Assembly: GCA_012861695.1 (NCBI GenBank)
Contig: JAAOOA010000262.1
Span: 90,001 to 154,000 of the forward strand
Source: Trematomus loennbergii
Taxonomy: Eukaryota; Chordata; Actinopteri; Perciformes; Nototheniidae
Reading direction: 5' to 3'
Length of the DNA: 64,000 nt
In this document: piece after piece, positions 34,168 through 45,555 of the stretch
Numbering within the stretch: the first letter of the stretch is position 1
Layout of the letters: every line of letters begins with the position of its first letter
The notes under the pieces: model-generated
Seen by the model: the letters and a program-made list of their open reading frames with translations, nothing else
Database searches by the model: none
What the model was told of the DNA's origin: nothing
Made by a program: the position numbers and the translations under genes

Positions 34168-35234
34168 GACAGCCCTAATCCCCCTACCACATTACGCAGC
34201 ATTATCTTCCAATAAACATTGTAAAACTACGGTTATACAGCATATGCTGTATGTTAGCAAGAGTTGAATTGTAAACAACATGCTATTTGTATAGCTGAAA
34301 CAGGCACAAACATCCGTGTGGTCTTTGAAGAGAGCAAGACAAAAGGCGTCCTGATAAAGCCCACAGAACAAATACTCTGAATATTGTATTGGGAAACCTC
34401 CCTGCAGCTTATTGATCCTGCTTTCTTTCTCTCTTTTTGGCTGAAAGCAGAGAGGATATTTTGAGTAAAGTACAACCTCTCATCTGTTTAAAGCTGTTCA
34501 TCATTACCACTCCTCTCCTCTTGTTTGGGGCGTCTTCTCTCTGAGCTCCATGCATTAAAAATTGAAAGCGTTCTTTGTGGTGATGCAGCGGGGAAAGGGA
34601 GGGGGGAGAAAACAGCGACGCCGCTCTTTTGAGTGCTACTCCTGAGCTCTTGAAAAGCCCGACATCAATGAAACATGGAGGGAGAAGGCAGAAGGAAAGA
34701 AAAAACCGAGAAACTGAAAATAAAAATATATAAAAAGGCGACATGAAGAAGTTGTTGTCACTCTGTTTGTTTTTAATGTTGAGATGTTAAAAAAAGCTGT
34801 CTGAGCGCTGTGGTTGTGGTGAGACGAGCACATACTGTACAGGATGTTAGATCCGCTCCCACAGGAGTCTGACACAGAAGAATACATAATGAAAGAATAA
34901 AAAAGAAATACACATCACAGCTGCTGCGCTCATCTCCTGCAAGCAGCCTCGTTCAGCTGAGCAAACACAGGCCTTCTGAAGCAGGGAAAACATCCCAATA
35001 TTCTTATTCTTATTAGTCATATTGTTATTAAGCTTTGTGTTTTCAAACTTGTTTCAACAATAAGTGTTTGTTTTAGTTATCTTGTATTTTAATTGATTCT
35101 AAAATGGAACAACTGTCACCAAACCCATAATCTCCCGTGGTTAATAAAGTATTCTGATTTATGATTAGATTTTTGAATACATGTGCTTTTTACTGCCAAT
35201 GATGCATTCAAAAACAGTGGGGAATTTAATGATC
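34168..35234. other. Non-coding spacer
   Basis: AT-rich to balanced DNA without a supportable gene. Open frames up to 111 codons on the minus strand lack domains. Confidence 0.4.
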
Positions 35235-36770
35235 TTCTTCAAAGAGGACATATTATACTATTTTCAGCTTCATATCAGTATGTAGTGTCTCTACTTTAAA
35301 GAGTCCTCTCCTGCTGATGTTCAGGTGTATATCAGTATGTAGTGTCTCTACTTTAAAGAGTCCTCTCCTGCTGATGTTCAGGTGTATATCAGTATGTAGT
35401 GTCTCTACTTTAAAGAGTCCTCTCCTGCTGATGTTCAGGTGTATATCAGTATGTAGTGTCTCTACTTTAAAGAGTCCTCTCCTGCTGATGTTCAGGTGTA
35501 TATCAGTATGTAGTGTCTCTACTTTAAAGAGTCCTCTCCTGCTGATGTTCAGGTGTATATCAGTATGTAGTGTCTCTACTTTAAAGAGTCCTCTCCTGCT
35601 GATGTTCAGGTGTATATCAGTATGTAGTGTCTCTACTTTAAAGAGTCCTCTCCTGCTGATGTTCAGGTGTATATCAGTATGTAGTGTCTCTACTTTAAAG
35701 AGTCCTCTCCTGCTGATGTTCAGGTGTATATCAGTATGTAGTGTCTCTACTTTAAAGAGTCCTCTCCTGCTGATGTTCAGGTGTATATCAGTATGTAGTG
35801 TCTCTACTTTAAAGAGTCCTCTCCTGCTGATGTTCAGGTGTATATCAGTATGTAGTGTCTCTACTTTAAAGAGTCCTCTCCTGCTGATGTTCAGGTGTAT
35901 ATCAGTATGTAGTGTCTCTACTTTAAAGAGTCTCTCCTGCTGATGTTCAGGTGTATATCAGTATGTAGTGTCTCTACTTTAAAGAGTCCTCTCCTGCTGA
36001 TGTTCAGGTGTATATCAGTATGTAGTGTCTCTACTTTAAAGAGTCCTCTCCTGCTGATGTTCAGGTGTATATCAGTATGTAGTGTCTCTACTTTAAAGAG
36101 TCCTCTCCTGCTGATGTTCAGGTGTATATCAGTATGTAGTGTCTCTACTTTAAAGAGTCCTCTCCTGCTGATGTTCAGGTGTATATCAGTATGTAGTGTC
36201 TCTACTTTAAAGAGTCCTCTCCTGCTGATGTTCAGGTGTATATCAGTATGTAGTGTCTCTACTTTAAAGAGTCCTCTCCTGCTGATGTTCAGGTGTATAT
36301 CAGTATGTAGTGTCTCTACTTTAAAGAGTCCTCTCCTGCTGATGTTCAGGTGTATATCAGTATGTAGTGTCTCTACTTTAAAGAGTCCTCTCCTGCTGAT
36401 GTTCAGGTGTATATCAGTATGTAGTGTCTCTACTTTAAAGAGTCCTCTCCTGCTGATGTTCAGGTGTATATCAGTATGTAGTGTCTCTACATGTCTCCAT
36501 GCTTTAATGTTCAAAAAGCTCTTTATTGTTCTCATACTGCCTGTGCTGCAGCACCTCTTTTCACCCTCTGTCTGAAACCAGAGCCCAGTCTGCTCTGATT
36601 GGTTAGCTGGCCGGCTCTGTTGTGATTGGTCAACCGCTTAGAGATGTCTAAATGTCCCGCCCCTTAGCCTATCAGGTACAATGTGTTGGAGTGCTAGCCA
36701 ATAGAAGGGCGAATGTGACACAGTGATGTCACTATGTTCTGGAAGTAAACAAAGGAGTCCAATGGAGGCG
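35235..36770 (-). mobile_element. Family C TIR element, reverse, with 57-bp array
   Basis: Reading the minus strand from 36770: CCTCCATTGGACTCC, CCAAT-rich segments, TTGACCAATCACAACAGAGC, GTGCTGCAGCACAGGCAGTATG, AAAGCATGGAGACATG, then the 57-bp array, then an end near 35235 (AAAGAGGACATATTATAC on the plus strand). The order is the same as at 9268-10615. The outermost left part of the family is missing beyond 36770. Confidence 0.75.
35272..36490 (-). repeat. 57-bp minisatellite, about 21 copies, highly uniform
   Basis: Same unit as at 9832-10610 on the opposite strand. Copies are almost identical. The one clear variant lacks two bases near 35930 and splits the artefactual open frame. The uniformity contrasts with the more varied array at 9832, implying a later expansion or better homogenisation. 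Confidence 0.95.
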
Positions 36771-37235
36771 TTTCAGGAAGAGAAACTCCCTCTGGAGGGA
36801 ACACATGAATGTTTTCACACAAACCCATATTACTATACATATAACTACCTTTTTTCGCTGTCAGTCTTAAAATTCTCTACGAAACTTGAAATGGAAATTC
36901 AACATTAATCTTAATTTGTTTTGTAATCTCTCTGTTTTGCCTTTTGGAAAATAAATCTAACACTGAACATAATGCTGTCAAGATAATGTTAATCCAACCA
37001 TTTTTTTTAATTATTCTTCTAATTTAACCTCTTTTATTTCAGAGAATATCCAATTTTTTTCAGAAGATCACATCTTTTGTGATTTCTATCGCTTCATCTG
37101 AGCTTTTTAGGAGAACACATTTTATACAGAGTCATTAGATGATCTCAGAAACACTTCTATTATCTTCTTTGTTTGTTTCTAGGTTGAAATGTTGAAGTAG
37201 AGACTATACACTTCTACTGCTAAAGGATGAACCAT
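36771..37235. other. Non-coding spacer
   Basis: AT-rich, with no feature recognised. Confidence 0.4.
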
Positions 37236-37520
37236 CCAGATCTCTCAGGTCTTCTGCTCAGCTTCCTGTCCCCAGAGTCAGAAGTAAACATGGAGAAGTT
37301 CAGTTATTATGCTCCAAATATCTGGAACAAACTGGTCCGCTGCCACTCTGACTACTTTTAAATCCAGGCTGAAGACTTTTCTTTTTGCCGCTACTTTTAA
37401 TTGAACTATTAATAACTCACACTGCACTGTAACTTTTATTCATGTACCTTTGTTATTCATGTTTTATTATCTTTGCTTTTAAGAGTGTTATTAAATGCCA
37501 TTTTATAATATGTTTCTTAA
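37236..37520 (+). pseudogene. L2-like LINE remnant: ORF2 C-terminus and 3' UTR
   Basis: The sequence TTATGCTCCAAATATCTGGA, ACTTTTAAATCCAGGCTGAA and GACTTTTCTTTTTGCCGCTA matches, in order, the C-terminal coding end and UTR of the intact L2 at 41619-43491 read on its own strand. A deletion near 37330 and other changes break the frame. The UTR is interrupted at TTAA (37517-37520) by another element and resumes at 38459. Confidence 0.75.
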
Positions 37521-38454
37521 AGGGGACCTATCATGCAAAATGCACTTTTTGATGTCTTTTCTACATCAACATGAGTTCCCAGGTGTGTCAGGGAACTCAC
37601 GCAGCGTCAGAAAATAAAACCCTCTCTCTTTTCCTCCGTACCCAAATCTCTAAAAACGGGGGAACAACGGAGCTGATCCAGATTTGCGTCCGATATGACG
37701 TAATATCTGAAATGTGGACCCACGGCCCTATCAGAAACGTTGCTATCAGAAACAATGCCCGACTGTTTTGGACGTAATATGGTCGGTGTTTACATTAGCA
37801 TGGCTAACACTCAGAGCTAACCTGTACTGAGAGCATGTGTGTGAAGAAGCAGGAAATAAAAAGGAACTCACCTTGTGGTATAACCGGCAAGAGAGAAAGC
37901 CTTTGAGCTCCATACTGTTTCAGAGACAACCTTGATAATCCATGATATGGCGTTTCATCACGGCAGCATTTAGTTTAGACGGTAGCTGCCTTTTATATAA
38001 ACATGTGTCCCCTCTGTGTAAAGAGATTCTGAAAGTTTCAGGAACAAAGATTCTCTCTCTTTTTGATCCATTTCTATAAAAACCTGTCTGAAAATGAGCT
38101 GATCAGATGTTGGCCACTTTATGATGTCATAACGTTGTTTTGTCTTGTGTAACCATTAGCCAATCACCAACCAAGGTAACCCCCCCCCCCACCTTATCAC
38201 CTGAATCTCCTCCTAGAGCACCATTGAGTTCTTTGTAACCAAATGTCTCTCAGAGGGGCGTGGGGAGGGGCTCCTTATTTTCATCTAAAGTAACAGACAG
38301 AGAATCAGCACTTTGGAAACAGGGCTGAAACAGAGGGGATTATGGGTAATGCTGCAAGATCTGTTTGGTGTTTGGAGCCAAACACTTCAGAGACATGTTC
38401 TGTATGTTCTGAGACCTATAATATATTGAAGAAAAACGGTATAATAGGGGACCT
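37521..38454. mobile_element. Composite TTAA-flanked unit (family B left half, family E right half)
   Basis: The left end AGGGGACCTATCATGC and about 200 following bases match family B (4030-4503). From about 38004 to the right end GGTATAATAGGGGACCT the sequence is family E in reverse (compare 15614-16108). TTAA stands on both outer sides (37517-37520, 38455-38458), and the host L2 3' UTR is contiguous across the insertion. Two different elements thus appear to have entered as one unit. Confidence 0.7.
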
Positions 38455-38458
38455 TTAA

Positions 38459-38530
38459 TGCTCTTAATGTCTTTCATTTTTGTAAAGCACTTGCCTTTGA
38501 AAGGTGCTTTATAAATACACTCTTTTGCCT
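38459..38530 (+). mobile_element. L2-like 3' tail, continuation of 37236-37520
   Basis: TTTTTGTAAAGCACTTGCC then GAAAGGTGCTTTATAAATAC is the L2 3' stem-loop tail, matching the reverse complement of 41626-41690. With the part at 37236-37520 it forms one old LINE copy split by the composite unit. Confidence 0.75.
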
Positions 38531-39300
38531 TCTGCTGCTTCTCTCCATGTTTCTGACTGACTGAAGGTCTGTCAGAAACCTTCAGCTCTGATTCACTGCC
38601 ATGTTTCAGCCCGTCACTCCATCACTCCATCACTCCATCACTCCATCACTCCCCTGCAGTGCTGAGTGCCGGCGACAGAGGGCAATCTCCCCCCAGGCAG
38701 CGGTGAGAGGTGGGTGGGGGTCCTGATTGACAGCAGCAGCGTTGGAGGGGAAAGAGGAGTTCGCCTCGAGTTGCCAGACGCCCCGCTGAAAGGAAGCTTA
38801 CACGACGATGGGGAGATTTGAGTACACATGCAGCTTTTCGTCGGGAGGAGAGAAAGAAATCTTCTGCTGCATCTCCTCCACAAGCTGCTGAGTGTAGAGG
38901 CAAGATTAAAAGCTTCAGGGTTCATGGTGGCTCTACTTTTTCTGGTTAAGTGGGATTCAGTGTTTGTTTGTGTTGTTGTTTAGTTTTGTTTAGTTTCGTT
39001 TATTTGTTTATAGTGTCGTGGACAGTCTCCATTGATCAACTGTCACAAAAACAGTAAATGGGCAGCTTTAGCCACCATTGCTAATTTCCAGCCGTTGTCC
39101 CCGGCCAGGTGGTAATAGACACCTTTTTTAAATCACAATACATCAACAGCATTAGTTATAAAGAAACGATGAAAGACAAGTAGATACAAGCGAAAGGATA
39201 AAAGAGAACAATATACATGTCCACCCCATTTTTCAAAATCCTGTTTGTGTCCCCCCCACTTTTCAAATGTGTTTTTTTTACGCAAGCGGTCATTGCCACG
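38531..39300. other. Non-coding spacer with short 8-bp repeat
   Basis: CATCACTC is repeated about five times at 38613-38651. The region after it is CG-containing, with open frames on the minus strand of up to 95 codons and no recognised domain. Confidence 0.45.
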
Positions 39301-39314
39301 GAGGAGCACACAGC

Positions 39315-39317
<3 letters not shown>

Positions 39318-39352
<35 letters not shown>
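39318..39352 (+). repeat. (GT)n microsatellite
   Basis: About 17 GT units, followed within 30 bp by a long (GA)n tract. Confidence 0.95.
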
Positions 39353-39354
<2 letters not shown>

Positions 39355-39380
39355 ACGAGCGCATTTTGTGTGAGTGTGCG

Positions 39381-39525
<145 letters not shown>

Positions 39526-41059
39526 CACCAGTTACGGGGGTTGTTGTTAGCATCTGGTGATAGCTCGGAGCTAACGGAGATTAGAAGCTGTTTCAACAGT
39601 AAGGAGAGGGAGAGCTCTCTCCTGTCAGACTGAGAGGCTGAGATCACGTCAGCTCAGGTGAGGGAAAGGACTCGCTGAGTGATTAGATTGTAAAGTTTAG
39701 TCTAAGTTATCTCAGTGGCTCTCAAACGGTTTGGTCATCTATGTAAACAAATATTTCCAACTATTTAATACATTTATAAATTAAATTAGATTAGTAAAAT
39801 ATGCATAAATAACAAGAAAGACAACAGACTAGGAAAGATACAGATAGGAGAGAGGAGTTTATCAAATATTTGTTATTGCTTGTGAGCATATTCTAATGGT
39901 TTTTTGATTATTGAAATATATACAGTTCTGTTTCATCTGAGTGTTGAGAGCTGTATCCCAATGTTGCCCTCAAAGTGCACCAGATTGATGCATGGGTTCA
40001 ATTTAAAGAAATAATCTTCCCGGGGTGCGAGGTCCACCCACAAATAAAACAGGTTCACATGGAAAGGAAACTACTCATTGTATACACTACACATTTTGTA
40101 ACACCATAGTCCCTAATATTTAAAGGCAGGAATGGAATTAAATGGAGAAAATGTTTCATTGCGGACCCCCTGTTTTGTGACCCCCCCACTTCTTAAACCA
40201 AATTACACCCTTGCAATCACATAACAGTAACGAGGGGAAACAACATGTAACACATACGCCATATCCACCAAGCTGTATTCCCATCCTGTTCTGCAACATC
40301 TCATCGTCCCTGCTGTGCATCTCTGCATTTTAATGTATTTGAAATGTCTGCATGCAGGTTCTGAGGAATGAAGACACGCCTGAATGTGTGCACAGATGAT
40401 CCCTTACATCACTTTTTGACCCTTATCTTCAAAATGTATATGGAAACATGCAAATCAGCTGTGAAAATAAGTACTCTATGTCATCACCGCCTCTCAGTGT
40501 TTTAGAGAACATAGGATACTGCCGAGGGGAAAACAGGACAAAAGCGTCAACCACCACCGCTGCTTGTGATTGGTTCTCCTCCTCTCCACAAGCACACACT
40601 CACACCAGGATCAATATCCTGTTTAAGCATGAAAACAATAACTCAACAACTCATGTTGTTTGTAAAACATAAAGAGGCATTTACAGTCTCTACAGTCGAC
40701 TTCTTCCTTTCTTATAAAACATTCCCAAAGTCAATTCAGAACAAGAATAGAAGAATATATTTATTACATTTTCATTATTTTACAAAACATTGTTTGTTAG
40801 CCTGCAGGATTCCTATACCCTGACTTTGTGAAGATACAACTATAAGGATTAGTTTGTAATTTGGTTGACAGAAATACATTTGTGACTTTTTTGTAATGGT
40901 TGAGGTTAATTGTCTAAACAATAATAAAACATGTGTCGTTTCAGTGTCTAAATTGAGAGGATTTGAATCTTTCAGGCATTTTAAAACTATTCCCTGACAT
41001 GTAATGGGGGAAACTTTTGATAATTTGAGGAAATTAATTGGCAGATTAACAAAAAATGT
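39526..41059. other. Non-coding spacer
   Basis: AT-rich. GACCCCCCCACTTCTTAAAC at 40181 and CCCCCCCACTTTTCAAATG at 39251 resemble inner ends of hAT elements, but no full element could be drawn. Confidence 0.35.
40378..40466 (+). repeat. Dispersed direct repeat, copy 1
   Basis: CCTGAATGTGTGCACAGATG through CATGCAAATCAGCTGTG matches 44457-44545 at roughly 90 percent by eye. The copies are about 4.1 kb apart and flank the family C element with its L2 insertion. Confidence 0.7.
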
Positions 41060-41317
41060 AATGTATATGTAAATGGTCTGCAAAGGCTCAAATCAGAAAG
41101 CATTTCTCTCCCACACACTCCCCCGCTACCTGAAACGCCTCCATTGGACTCCTTTGTTTACTTCAGAACATAGTGAAATCACAACAGAGCTGGCCAGCTA
41201 ACCAATCAGAGCAGACTGGGCTCTGGTTTCAGACAGGGGTGAAAAGAGGTGCTGCAGCACAGACAGTATGAGAAGAATAAGAGCTTTTGAACATTAGAGC
41301 ATGGAGACATGAAGAGA

Positions 41318-41611
41318 CACTACATACTGATATACACCTGAACATCAGCAGGAGAGGACTCTTTAAAGTAGAGACACTACATACTGATATACACCTGAAC
41401 ATCAGCAGGAGAGGACTCTTTAAAGTAGAGACACTACATACTGATATACACCTGAACATCAGCAGGAGAGGACTCTTTAAAGTAGAGACACTACATACTG
41501 ATATACACCTGAACATCAGCAGGAGAGGACTCTTTAAAGTAGAGACACTACATACTGATATACACCTGAACATCAGCAGGAGAGGACTCTTTAAAGTAAG
41601 ACACTAAATAC
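41318..41611 (+). repeat. 57-bp minisatellite, about 5 copies
   Basis: Same unit and strand as 9832-10610. The final copies carry small changes (AGTAAGACAC, ACTAAATACT). The last unit is split by the L2 insertion at TGATATA, and its right half lies at 43492-43512. Confidence 0.95.
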
Positions 41612-41618
41612 TGATATA

Positions 41619-43491
41619 GGCAAGGCAAGTTTATTTATATAGCACCTTTCAACACAAGGTAATTCAAAGTGCTTTACAAAAATGGAAGACATTTTAAAAA
41701 TGGCATTTAAAATCAGTCATTAAAAAGAAAAGATAATAAAATAAACATTAAAAGAAAAAATACATGGATAAAAGTTAAAAGTGTGCAGTTTAAGATGTGA
41801 ATAGTTCAATTAAAAGCAGCGGCAAAAAGAAAAGTCTTCAGCCTGGATTTAAAAGTAGTAAGAGTTGCAGCGGACCTGCAGGTTTCTGGGAGTTTGTTCC
41901 AGATATTTGGAGCATAATAACTGAACGCTGCTTCTCCATGTTTAGTTCTGACTCTGGGGACAGAAAGCTGACCAGTCCCTGAAGACCTGAGAGTTCTGGA
42001 TGGTTCATAATTTAGCAGTAGGTCAGACATGTATTTTGGGCCTAAACCATTCAAAGCTTTATAAACCAGCAACAATATTTTGAAATCTATTCTTTGACAC
42101 ACAGGAAGCCAGTGTAAGGACTTCAGAACAGGAGTGATGTGATCCACTTTCTTAGTGTTAGTGAGGACTCGAGCAGCGGCGTTCTGAATTAGCTGCAGCT
42201 TTCTAATAGATTTTTTAGTGAGGCCTGTAAAGACACCATTGCAGTAGTCGAGTCTACTGAAGATAAAAGCATGGACAAGTTTTTCCAAATCCTGCTGTGA
42301 CATTAGTCCTTTAATCCTAGATATGTTCTTTAGGTGATAGTAGGCTGATTTAGTAACTGTTTTAATGTGACTGTTGAAACTCAGGTCAGAGTCCATGACT
42401 ACACCTAGATTTCTGGCTTTATCTGTTGTTTTGAACATTGCAGACTGAAGCTCAGCGCTAACTTTTATACGTTCTGCCTTGGCTCCAAAAACCATTACCT
42501 CAGTTTTATCTTTGTTTAATTGGAGAAAGTTCTGACACATCCAGTCATTGATTTGTTCAATGCACTTACTCAGTGTTTGAATTGGAGCATAATCTCCTGG
42601 TGAAATTGTTACGTAAATTTGTGTGTCATCCGCATAGCTATGGTAACTTATTTTGTTGTTTTTCATTATCTGAGCCAGTGGTAGCATGTAGATGTTAAAG
42701 AGAAGAGGCCCCAAGATGGAGCCTTGAGGTACCCCACATGTCATATTTGTCAACTCAGATGTGTATTTACCTATAGAAACAAAGTTTTTTCTGTCCTTTA
42801 AGTAGGACTCAAACCAATTTAGAACTGTTGCCGAAAGTCCCACCCAGTTTTCTAGTCGGTCTAGTAATATGTTGTGGTCAACAGTGTCAAACGCAGCACT
42901 GAGATCTAATAATACTAACACTGAAGTTCTGCCACTGTCTGTGTTTAAGTGGATGTCATTGAAGACCTTTACAAGAGCAGTCTCAGTGCTGTGGTTTGGA
43001 CGAAATCCTGACTGGAACACATCCAAACAGTTATTTAAATGCAAGAAGTTACTCAACTGTTGAAATACAACTTTTTCAATGATTTTACCTAGAAATGGCA
43101 GGTTTGATATTGGCCTGTAATTGTTCATTACTGAGGCATCTAGATTCTTTTTTAAGAGCGGTTTAATGACTGCAGTTTTCAGGGCCTCTGGAAAAATACC
43201 TGAGTGAAGAGATGTGTTTACTATATGAAGTAGATCTGAGGCCATGCAAGGAAAAACATCTTTGAAAAATCCTGTTGGAATAATATCAAGGCAGCAGGAG
43301 GAGGATTTCAGAAGTTGAATAATGTCCTCTAAGTTTTTACCATTAATCTGATGGAATTGTGTCATGGTGTTTGAATTGATATTAGGTGGACATAGGGACA
43401 ACATTTGCTGTACCTGATGCAGAGGCACTGACTGCTTGTCTAATTTTCTGAATTTTGTCAGTGAAGAAGGCAAAATCATTGCATGCCCTGG
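41619..43491 (-). mobile_element. 5'-truncated L2/Maui-like LINE, recent insertion
   Basis: TGATATA occurs on both sides (41612-41618, 43492-43498), a plausible 7-bp target duplication. It is also part of the interrupted 57-bp unit, which is exactly restored when the LINE is removed. The 3' end (at 41619 on the plus strand) shows GGCAAGGCAAG, a TTGCC-type tandem tail, preceded on the minus strand by TGTAAAGCACTTTGAATTAC, the L2 3' stem-loop region. The endonuclease and ORF1 are missing. Confidence 0.85.
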
Positions 43492-43509
43492 TGATATACA
43501 CCAGAACAT
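41806..43509 (-). CDS. L2-like LINE ORF2 fragment: reverse transcriptase and C-terminus
   Basis: This is a 567-codon open frame without internal stops. Real LINE sequence begins at 43491. The first six or so codons, including the ATG, are flanking minisatellite, so this is not a native start. RT landmarks in order: NNYRPISNLPFLGKIIEKV, FQSGFRPNHSTETAL, LLDLSAAFDTVDH (motif A with catalytic Asp), GVPQGSILGPLLF (motif B) and YADDTQIY (motif C with both catalytic Asp). The thumb region follows, then the C-terminal DFKILLLVYKALNG and YYAPNIWNKLPE blocks, ending FAAAFN. The apurinic-like endonuclease that precedes RT in full-length L2 ORF2 is lost by 5' truncation. RT would normally prime reverse transcription of LINE RNA at the nicked target. 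The catalytic residues are intact, but no promoter or complete ORF is present. The open frame over 1.7 kb indicates a young copy. Confidence 0.85.
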   Translation of the reverse strand: MFWCISPGHAMILPSSLTKFRKLDKQSVPLHQVQQMLSLCPPNINSNTMTQFHQINGKNLEDIIQLLKSSSCCLDIIPTGFFKDVFPCMASDLLHIVNTSLHSGIFPEALKTAVIKPLLKKNLDASVMNNYRPISNLPFLGKIIEKVVFQQLSNFLHLNNCLDVFQSGFRPNHSTETALVKVFNDIHLNTDSGRTSVLVLLDLSAAFDTVDHNILLDRLENWVGLSATVLNWFESYLKDRKNFVSIGKYTSELTNMTCGVPQGSILGPLLFNIYMLPLAQIMKNNKISYHSYADDTQIYVTISPGDYAPIQTLSKCIEQINDWMCQNFLQLNKDKTEVMVFGAKAERIKVSAELQSAMFKTTDKARNLGVVMDSDLSFNSHIKTVTKSAYYHLKNISRIKGLMSQQDLEKLVHAFIFSRLDYCNGVFTGLTKKSIRKLQLIQNAAARVLTNTKKVDHITPVLKSLHWLPVCQRIDFKILLLVYKALNGLGPKYMSDLLLNYEPSRTLRSSGTGQLSVPRVRTKHGEAAFSYYAPNIWNKLPETCRSAATLTTFKSRLKTFLFAAAFN

Positions 43510-43531
43510 CAGCAGAATAGGGCCCCTTTAA

Positions 43532-45423
43532 TGCTATCGCCTGATCAACAAGTTGGCCAAATACACAAATACATGTACATATAACTTTCCAAAGAAGTCT
43601 ATAAGCATATCACCCACTAATGCTCAAAAATGAATCCCTAATCTCTTTCTTATGAGTCACTGAGTTACCTTTCAGGAGCCATTTGTTTGTAATCAAAGGT
43701 TTCAAGAGCGCTACCGTTTCATTGTGTGTTTGTCATCTTCAAAACTGTCGAGGAGAGACGCTAATAGCTTCTTAACACTTTATTATAAAGGCATCGAAGA
43801 GAACATTACATCTATTATTTGCATTATTTAGTGTGAGATAATTTGGATTATTATCTTTTCAATCTATGTACGGTCTTTATTCAGCTGTCAGAATTAAAAG
43901 GGGTATATTTGCATTATTTGTATGAGGTAATAGGGATGGCTTTCTTTTTGTTTTACTTGAAAGGCGAACACTTGAGTCACAAAAGATGAGAGCCGACCAG
44001 CATCGTCTCGGTGACAAATCTGTCAAAAACTCTAGACACACAGGCGGCGTAACGTGATGCCATTAAAACCTTTCCTTCAGACACCATGAGAGGAGGAGGA
44101 GGATGTGAGGAAACGATGAAGATGACATAACACTCATCATTTTCAGAACAGAAGAACTTTTTCATACTTCTTGTACTTGAACGGTATTTCGATCTCTGTC
44201 TGTACACACCAACGGAAAAATTGACAATAAAGTTGACTGACTATTTCATACTTCTTGTACTGCCTTCTTTGACTGTGTCCAAACCAAAAGAACTGAGAAC
44301 GATAGGTGGTAGTTCTTAGACGGTCTTTTTGAGGGACTTCTTTACCCCCCTATTTCAGATGTGGTACTGACGCCGATTGGAGACTTGTCGAAGTGTTCAG
44401 AGACTGTAAGGGTTTGGGATTAACCAGAATAAATTAGGGTAGAAAATATAAATACCTGAATGTGTGCACAGATGATCCGTTACATACATTTTTGACCTTA
44501 TCTTCAAAATGTATATTGAAAATGCAAATCAGCTGTGCATATCCTGGAGTCAAGGTTTTTCATGCATTGAATCTAAAAGCGTGTGGTGTGCAAACAAACA
44601 CTAAAGGAATACAACTTGGTTTGTTATTATATGTCTTTATGTGCGGGGGATCTCACATTTTCAACAACGCACGATTTAAAAAACATAACCAACTTTTTAT
44701 TTTTATTTTATTCGTCACCCATCAATATGAATGCTCAAAAACGCCAATTTTCACTTGATATTTTTCCTAAATGTCCCTGTAAGTGGAGGAAGAAGGTATT
44801 GATTCTTCTCCTATCCAAATCAATACATTAAAAAGACGCAGTGTACTTAAGTTTCGATCGGGGAAAACAGAATATTTGGAAAGTGAACAGAAGCGTCTTT
44901 CCTCTGTTTCCTCCCTTTCCTTCATCTCTCCTGTAGTCTTTGATTGATTGGACGAGTGTGCGCTGTGGTGTGATCAGCCGGCTCTAATTAGGATCCATGC
45001 TTTGTTGTCCACACAGGGGATTAGCTGCAGACAAACACACCTATCAACAATTAATACACTAATCAGCTAAAGAGTGCTGCTACCTTTCACTGCCATTAAC
45101 GCTGCTAAGCAACTATCACCAAACCCTTTCCCTTTCATTCCCTCTTTTGACAGTTCTGAGGTATTTATTTTCATATTTTAGCTCATTTAAATGTTTTTCC
45201 CCAAAAGATGGGAGAGCTCTAGCCGTTCAGTCTCTCATTTTCTGCTTCCTTCGCTGAATTGGTCTCAGAGGAAACAGCATGCCACATTCCATTTTTTGTT
45301 ATACTGACATGCCAAGATTCTTTCACTCGCCGTTCATTTTACTCCTTTTCAGAAAGCCTAAAGTGCTCTCCAGCTGGACGGGGCTGCAGCAGTGGATGTT
45401 TTGCAAGAACTTTAGACTTTATC
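43532..45423. other. Non-coding spacer
   Basis: No gene recognised. GACAATAAAGTTGACTGACT at 44223 looks like a retroelement tail. Confidence 0.4.
44457..44545 (+). repeat. Dispersed direct repeat, copy 2
   Basis: Partner of 40378-40466. Contains TGAATGTGTGCACAGATGAT and ATGCAAATCAGCTGTG with small gaps. Confidence 0.7.
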
Positions 45424-45555
45424 TTAAAGGTGGGGTAGGTAAGTTTGAGAAACCGGCTCGAGATACACTTGTTGTTATATTCCATGGAATGCTCTTAACA
45501 TCCTGATAGCAATGAATATCTGAAGTGCTTTGACAATAAATCCATAAATAAATAT

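Larger units (their letters stand above)
41060..43527 (+). mobile_element. Family C TIR element with 57-bp array and nested L2
   Basis: The family C body is recognised from ATGTAAATGGTCTGC (41068) through CCAATCAGAGC and GTGCTGCAGCACAGACAGTATG to the 57-bp array. It is then interrupted by an L2 and resumes with a last partial unit, then AGCAGAATAGGGGCCCCT-type right end (43512-43527, read directly as AGAATAGGGCCCC) and TTAA at 43528-43531. The left terminus is not recognisable. Confidence 0.7.
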
